Shown here piece by piece: positions 58,363 through 64,000 of a stretch of 64,000 nucleotides of DNA (within the stretch, counting starts at the first letter, position 1; every line of letters starts with the position of its first letter). The stretch lies in contig CM057136.1 of the NCBI GenBank assembly GCA_029964075.1, positions 434,001 through 498,000 on the forward strand, given 5' to 3'. The translations under genes were made by a program, and so were the position numbers. The DNA is from Patiria pectinifera. Taxonomy: Eukaryota > Echinodermata > Asteroidea > Valvatida > Asterinidae. The notes below the pieces were generated by a model. It was not told the origin of the DNA, made no database searches, and worked only from the letters and a program-made list of their open reading frames with translations.

Positions 58363-61300
58363 CTGTTCAAAAAAGAAGAATGGTGTGCTCAGGTTGTAGA
58401 CATTCGAATTGATTCATTATGTCCCGTGGTATATCCAGAGGGGGGGGGGGGCAGGGGGGGGGGGAGGGGCAGGGGCACCGTGCCCCACCCCGGATGAGTT
58501 TTGAAAGATATTTTGCTCAGTAAGTATTTTCATAAATGTTAAGAGAGTTCTGACATCAACCCAAAAACAGAAAACCAGCTAAAAAAGAGGCAATGCAATG
58601 TGCCGTGAAAATCGGCACATGATTTATTTTCCAGTATGCATAATAATGGTTTTGAAGAGCGCCCCCATTTGGAAGATGGTCCTCCCCCCGCCTTTTGATT
58701 TTACGGAGGCCAAGTGTCGGAAGAAAAAAAATCATGTCTACATTTCGCTGTGGATGTGCGGTTGCCCCCCTCACATCAAAAGCTGGAGACGCTACTAATT
58801 ATGTCGTAACAATAGTCAGCAAAACGACTTTTGATATTTTGATACCTATAAACATTTCTATCAGTCAGAAGGCTCATACCAATTTTTGACAAGATCGTGA
58901 CCCAACTGGTCCAAAGCACCAAACTTGTTAGATATGGTGTTGTAGCCTTAGAGAAGATATTTAGAAGGGGTGACACCTGAAATTCTTTTGGGAAGGGTGC
59001 CTAATTTGCATAAATCCTTAATCAATACCGTGTTATATATTTATTCCCATATTTGAGTAGAATATCAGCCAAAAAAAAGTATTACTATGCGCCGTGAAAA
59101 TCGGCACATAATTTATTTTCCAGTATGCATAATAATGGTTTTAAAGAGCGCCCCCATTTGGAAGATGCTCCTGCCCCGGCTTTTTGATTTGACGGAGGCC
59201 AAGTGTCGGAAAAAAACCACATTTCGCTGTGGATGTGCGGTTGCCCCCCCCCCCTTCACATCAAAAGCTGACTATGCTACTGATTATGTCGTAACAATAG
59301 TCAGCAAAACGACTTTTGACATTTTGATATATATTAAACATTTCTATTAGTCAGAAGGCTTAGACCAAATTTTTGACAAGATCGTGACGGACTGGTCCAA
59401 AGCACCCAATTTGGCAGATATGCTGTTATAGCCCCAGAGAAGATATTTAGAAGTGGCGGCACCTGAAATTCTTTTGGGAAGTGTGCCTAATTTGCATAAA
59501 TCGTTAATCCCTACCGTGTAATACATTTATTCCCATATTAGAGTACATTTTTAACTGTATTTATTGAAAAGTATACTTTGGGATTCCACTTACACATCCT
59601 TACTTCAATGTCATTTTCTAAAGCATTTTAGACTGACTGGATAATTATGAGGACATAGTCACGATCAAAAATGGCTACTATTATACCCTCACTCATTAAC
59701 CTTGTCTCCAGAACTGATATCATCAAGTAGTCTTGCCAAATAGTATTGATGAGATTCAAATTCACCAAGTTGCTTACTGGCACAGTTACTCGATTAAAAC
59801 TTCATGGAAAATCATGTGGACAACGATAACATTGTGATATTTAGCCCAGAAAACAAAAACGGGGAGCTTGATCAAATACCCCATGATGGGCTTCGAAATT
59901 TTTAGCCCAATTTACGGACACCTCATTTTCCCCCTTTTTTGTTTTTCGTGGGCTAAATATCAAGATGATTAATGTTTCACATGATTTCTCATTTATTTTT
60001 GTTAGGATAACTGTGTCATTAAGTAACATTGTGAATTTGAAGCTCATCAATACTGAGGTTTGGCAAAACTACTTGATGATATCTGAGGGAAAAGGAAATA
60101 CGCGCAACGTTAGGGTATAATGGTAGCCATTTTGGATCTTTATTATGTCCTCATAATTATAACCGTATGTTATAATTATATATATCACGATTATAACCGT
60201 ATGCAACCTGACTATATACCTCTATTGGTGTGCCGTCTGCATCAGTCACGGGATGCCAGGACTGACCGTCATCGCTGTACGTCACTTGGTACTCCGTCAC
60301 CCAAAACTTTAAATCTCTGCGCCCCTGGGTGATCAAACCAGTGATGGTGACTGTGCCAACGAAGTCAACCTGTATCCATGGACTGATATCATCAGTGTTA
60401 ACATCGTAAAACCACCCTCCAGCGTATCCTGTACAACAACAAAAAACCTAAGATTGCTTACTGCATTCAACGAATAGCCATATTGCAGAAGATCTGGCTC
60501 AAATTTGGACTCCGAGGTATGTTTAACAATCTTTGCCAATAATCTTTGTTTGACCCAACGCTAGACGACTAAGTTGACTAGCGTATCGTCCATGGGCGTT
60601 TTTGGCCATTTTGAAAGGGGGGGGGGGCTGTCGAATCACGAAATTTGCCGACAACGTCACACAAAATATTTGATAATTTCCGCCCCAAAAGATCCCTTAA
60701 ATCCATTTCTAATTCCCCCACTTCATGTATCATAATGGTTTAATATGGTGATTACTTTGAATGGAATTAATTTTTCAGTGGGATAAGTTCAACTTCAAAC
60801 TAAAGAAAATCGTAAAAACTGGCCCTATCGTATTGAAAACGTTTTGGACATGCTCGTCGCAAAACTGCGTGTACACGCCCAGTGCCTGTGGTCATACCTT
60901 GTTCAGGCCCATTCCCTGATCCCTGCGTGGGGGTTCCTTAAATCCTAAAGTGGATTGCTTTCTATATGCGAGCAGGGAGCGCGAAGCCCTGAAGGCGTGG
61001 GATCCCGGGCCGCCTGAGGGCCCCGAATTTTTTGTGGATTTTAGATGCTCTGTGGTGCAATCTGAAGGATTTTCTGACCACTTTCCCCTGACTTTTTATG
61101 ATGTACTGGCTCGTGTTTAGGAAGATGAGGGAGGGAGGGGGTTGGGGGTCATCAAAGTTGATGTATTACATCACAAATATTACATCAAACTGAAGCTTGA
61201 CACTCTTTCGAGTTTTGCCCTCTTTAGCTTGAGCCATGGATTTGAGTCGTCACCAAGGAGGGGGGGGGGAGCGGAGGGGGCCCCGAGAAGATCATGAACG

Positions 61301-62846
61301 ATGATCTGTGTGCCTCTTCCATTCGTAAAAAAGGGTTGTGTACAATGGTGATAATAGAAATATCCCTTTTAAAGTCGTTATTTGTACGCAATTTGTAAGC
61401 AATTAGCAGTCAATTAAACATATTGTACTCGGAAATACTCGGGCGCTTATACATAATGCGGACGTGCAAGAAACAACATTTGTGTTGGTGTTGTGTGTAT
61501 TATGTGACGCACACACGACGTGTAATGTACATTGAATGGAAACGGCGGGAAATACGTATATGTATGCCACAAAAGTCCACCGCGTGCGATGTAAACATAT
61601 ATTCATCCGTCTTTTCTCAAGAACGGTAAGACATTAGGTTAGTTTCCTTTTAAGACATTTGAAAGACTATAAAGAAACAACCCTAACAACATAATAATTT
61701 CATGAATTTCAGGCCAAATAATACACCTTAGTTAAAAGGGCCAGTACCCGATTAAACTAAACGATGCGACGCGTCGCAACTCAAGTTACGACGTGTAACA
61801 CGTCGCGATTCGCGTTGCGTCGTATCATCCATTAAACTTGCGATGTGTTGAATGCGTTGTATTCAAGTTGTCATTGCCAAATAAAAAGAGTCCTTTTCTT
61901 AGCCAGTTTTATGCCTTAATCATCACATAAACGAGATTATAATACCGAGGCAGTGTGTGTAAAGTTGTAAATAGAAAATTCATAGAATATTTATGAAATA
62001 ACCTGGAATATTGCAGTTACAATTCCAAAGTAGCTATACAGTCCACTGAGAGCTTGTTTTCCTTTAAAATTGCATCACACGGCCGCCATTTTATTTGACG
62101 TTTGAACAAATTTTGGGCGGAGATCCGACAACTGATTGTTGAATATCAGATAACTATTTACTGTACGCTGACTAAAGACATAAAACAGTCATCAAATTGT
62201 GCTATAAATACACCTACGACGCGTCGCACTTACGACCTGTTTTGTGAAATGGATCGCAGGACGCGTCACAGCTGCAACGCATCGTAGAGATACAACGCAT
62301 TGCAGCGCTGTGATACATCGTAAGTTACGAAGAGTTTGATGAAATCGGGTGCAGGTTTATATTTTGACCATCTCTCTGCCGGGGGGGGGGCCTAATATGT
62401 TGGCCATCGAGTGACGATTTTGGAATTATGGCTATTTAATTATTCATGCACGAATGCCTTGTGTACACTGCGTTCATGGGGAAATTCAGTTTGCGTCGGA
62501 ATTCTTTTTTAATGTTTTCGGTATCTAAAGATGCGCAAGGCTCGTAGCTAAATAGTCAGAACAGCTGGGGTCGCAATTTTTTTTTTCAAGGCTATCGCGG
62601 AAAAGTCGAGGGGGAGGGGGCGGATTCCGCCCGGCTTTTTTAGGGTTAAACAACTGTCTTTTCTTCTAAATGGCTGTTCGAAATATAACGTGGTTAGTCT
62701 CAAATACAAATGCTTACCTTGAATATTAAGCCTGGCCCTGGATGGGGCGTGGTTAGGGGAATAAAAAGACGAAGCTGTCATGCGTTCATCCCGGATGCGA
62801 CCATCTTCCATCCCGAGAGGTCCCTCCACAGAGCAAGAAGAGTCAC
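58225..62846 (-). CDS. Discoidin (F5/8 type C) domain gene, copy 2
   Basis: Exons 62846-62718, 60428-60220 and 58362-58225 join in phase into a complete domain of about 157 residues with both terminal cysteines and stop TAA; all splice sites are intact. Framework segments (GPLGMEDGRIRDER, SPWIQVDF, VTITGLITQGR, WVTEYQVTYS, CSMRFEVIGCY) equal copy 1, whereas loops differ: FYSPNH for FWTRSH, WFYDVNTDDIS for WAYNGADDS, RDLKFW for GDRNDQW, TAWQGG for TAWNGH. An intact reading frame despite in-frame indels argues for a functional paralogue. Upstream exons would lie beyond the duplication edge or outside the window. Confidence 0.9.
58888..60190. mobile_element. Rearranged foldback element in the last intron of copy 2
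   Basis: Homologue of 20633-21653: the left arm is present (and its outer part tandemly duplicated at 59060-59520), but the right arm is cut short and replaced near 60160-60195 by short ataattataaccgta repeats next to the exon B donor. Confidence 0.6.
60220..60428 (-). CDS. Discoidin copy 2, exon B
   Basis: This exon has 209 nt: two bases plus 69 codons, one codon longer than copy 1 through a net of two codons gained in the YDVNTDDIS loop and one lost in the RRDLKFW loop. Reads SPWIQVDFVGTVTITGLITQ and WVTEYQVTYSDDGQSWHPV. Confidence 0.9.
61003..61333. other. Copy-2-specific insertion, G-rich
   Basis: Interrupts the phrase ccctgaag|ggttgtgtacaatgg, which is continuous in copy 1 at about 22450. 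Contains ggggggaggg stretches and ggcccc words; no coding capacity seen. Confidence 0.6.
62718..62846 (-). CDS. Discoidin copy 2, exon A
   Basis: Exactly the same 129-nt length and phases as copy 1. Differs by five codons, all amino-acid changing (I/M and the four-residue loop W-T-R-S to Y-S-P-N), with no silent change seen. Confidence 0.88.
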
Positions 62847-63822
62847 CTGAGGAAAATGTGCGATTGTTTTGAGAGCAGGTTTTGTACCGAATCCCATTCT
62901 AATAAAAAGAAAAAGAAAAAATAGTAATGGGTCTTTTCCGCAACTCAGTGTACTTGCAACGTCAATTAACATTAAGAAAGGGGGCCCTCTATCTTGCCCG
63001 CTGTTACAGGGACGAATTTGAGTCCCCCCATTTGCATGTCGATGCCTCGCTATTATCGATCGGTACTACTGATGGCGGGTGCATTCATGATCACAAAACA
63101 AATTGAATGAAGTAGCACACGATTAACTTCAAAATTATGTATTTTAGTCTATACTTTTTTCTTTAGTTTGATCTCTCATATCATATTTGTGGTGTGATTG
63201 TTTTACTTCAAGAAGCCATGTCGATAAATAAAGAAAAACATCCCAGACATGTCAAAAATACTATTTAACGCACACAATTTGGATAGTCAAGACAAAAGTC
63301 AGAGAAAACGGTAACGTCGGACCACACACTACAGCGATATCGACATCGTGCATGAGCTGCCAGGCTGGTCAAAAGTCTGCTTGCGCTAATTAACCCTGCG
63401 CAGCGTTTACAAACAAACTTTGCAACAACTCGTCAACTGCTGCCCTTTGGGCAGCAGGTACTTTCCCGCACTACGCAAGACCCTATTCATAGCAATACAA
63501 CAAAAAGCCACGTGCCAGACAATGTCCTGACAGTTGCCAGACAAGTGCGCTGGAAAGATAATTGACTGGCGGTTGTGGTATGCAGTTATGAAGGTAGCCT
63601 TGGTCAAGGCGCTAGTTGTTATTCATCCGGCCGTAGCGCGGTAAACGATATCTTCGCTAGCGCTATGAATGCAGTCATAATATGTCTATGCATGCAGTGC
63701 ATTAAAAATACAGCGCGAACAGCGACCACACGCGGCCACTATTTTTATGCAAATCAGTTGGACCCGATCTAGTGCCTTGGTTCAATCGTCCATGTGTGGT
63801 TTTGGGGGTGGTGCTCATTATA

Positions 63823-64000
63823 GACCGGGAGCCAGGGGGGTCAGCCTAGCTGGAAAGTTAACCAATTTGTATGTATGCAGCAATGATCCACATGCATACC
63901 AATGTAAGGAAATGGACGTCTGCCGGGCACACTGTGGTGGGTATGGTCAGGAGGGCCATGAGAAAGGGGCCACAAAATTGAGCTAGATCAGCTGGTGAGT
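63823..64000. other. Sequence beyond the duplication edge
   Basis: Unrelated to the equivalent position at 24905. A plus-strand frame (SNDPHAYQCKEMDVCRAHCG) has four Cys and ends in a stop shortly before a GTGAGT at the window end; too short to assign. Confidence 0.3.

Larger units (their letters stand above)
54084..63822. repeat. Segmental duplication, copy 2
   Basis: Same-orientation homologue of 17088-24905, about 1.9 kb longer because of an insertion at 55068-56280, tandem gains around 56430-56715 and 58570-59520, and an insertion at 61003-61333. Exons, introns and flanks are all recognisable; the right-hand homology ends at about 63822 and unrelated sequence follows to the window end. 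Confidence 0.92.

Noticed and set aside
54084-63822. Possibility that copy 2 is a haplotype duplicate from assembly
   Set aside because: The loops, indels, copy-specific insertions and replaced intron segment are more than I would expect between alleles, though read depth has not been checked.

Overview
This is a stretch of a metazoan nuclear genome. Its genes are split into short exons with GT/AG introns, its GC content is moderate to low, and much of it is transposon debris (L2/CR1-like, L1/Tx1-like, BEL/Pao, hAT, TTAA-type and foldback elements, and a tRNA-derived SINE). The domain repertoire is an astacin protease, discoidin (F5/8 type C) domains and a C-type lectin exon followed by what looks like a PAN/apple-type segment. 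Together with the SINE style and the recurrent 'taggcctat' words, this suggests a marine deuterostome invertebrate, most likely echinoderm-like. The species assignment is inference; no single gene fixes it. || Layout. (1) 1.5-8.2 kb, minus strand: five exons whose phases match encode an astacin-family metalloprotease from signal peptide to Met-turn; the 3' end runs off the left edge. Its introns hold a SINE, a TTAA-flanked MITE and older repeats. (2) 9.2-11.4 kb: an 0.8-kb foldback element, then a 1.35-kb non-autonomous hAT element with a perfect 8-bp target duplication. (3) 13.0-14.9 kb, plus strand: a 615-codon Ser/Pro-rich open reading frame of unknown family, probably a terminal exon. (4) 17.1-24.9 kb and 54.1-63.8 kb: two diverged copies of one segmental duplication in the same orientation. 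Each carries a complete three-exon discoidin domain on the minus strand (20.0-23.9 and 58.2-62.8 kb). (5) 25-31 kb: intergenic DNA with a dispersed repeat family. (6) 31.0-34.3 kb, minus: a nearly full-length LINE ORF2 beside a C-type lectin/PAN-like exon, which is bounded on its other side by a deleted hAT transposase. (7) 38.0-42.7 kb: chimeric LINE fragments and a higher-order tandem repeat. (8) 44.7-44.8 kb, minus: a likely signal-peptide first exon. (9) 45.2 and 48.2-48.6 kb: L1/Tx1-like and BEL/Pao-like relics. (10) 49.2-51.8 kb: three different tandem repeats. || How it fits together. The recognisable host genes are all secreted or extracellular types: a protease, two discoidin lectin-like domains, a C-type lectin fragment and an unassigned signal-peptide exon. 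The most notable signal is in the duplicated discoidin exons. Across about 156 codons the two copies differ almost only by amino-acid-changing substitutions and whole-codon indels. These cluster in the loops that in this fold form the ligand-binding spikes, while the framework codons are identical even at third positions. That pattern suggests diversifying selection or gene-conversion shuffling of a recognition surface.
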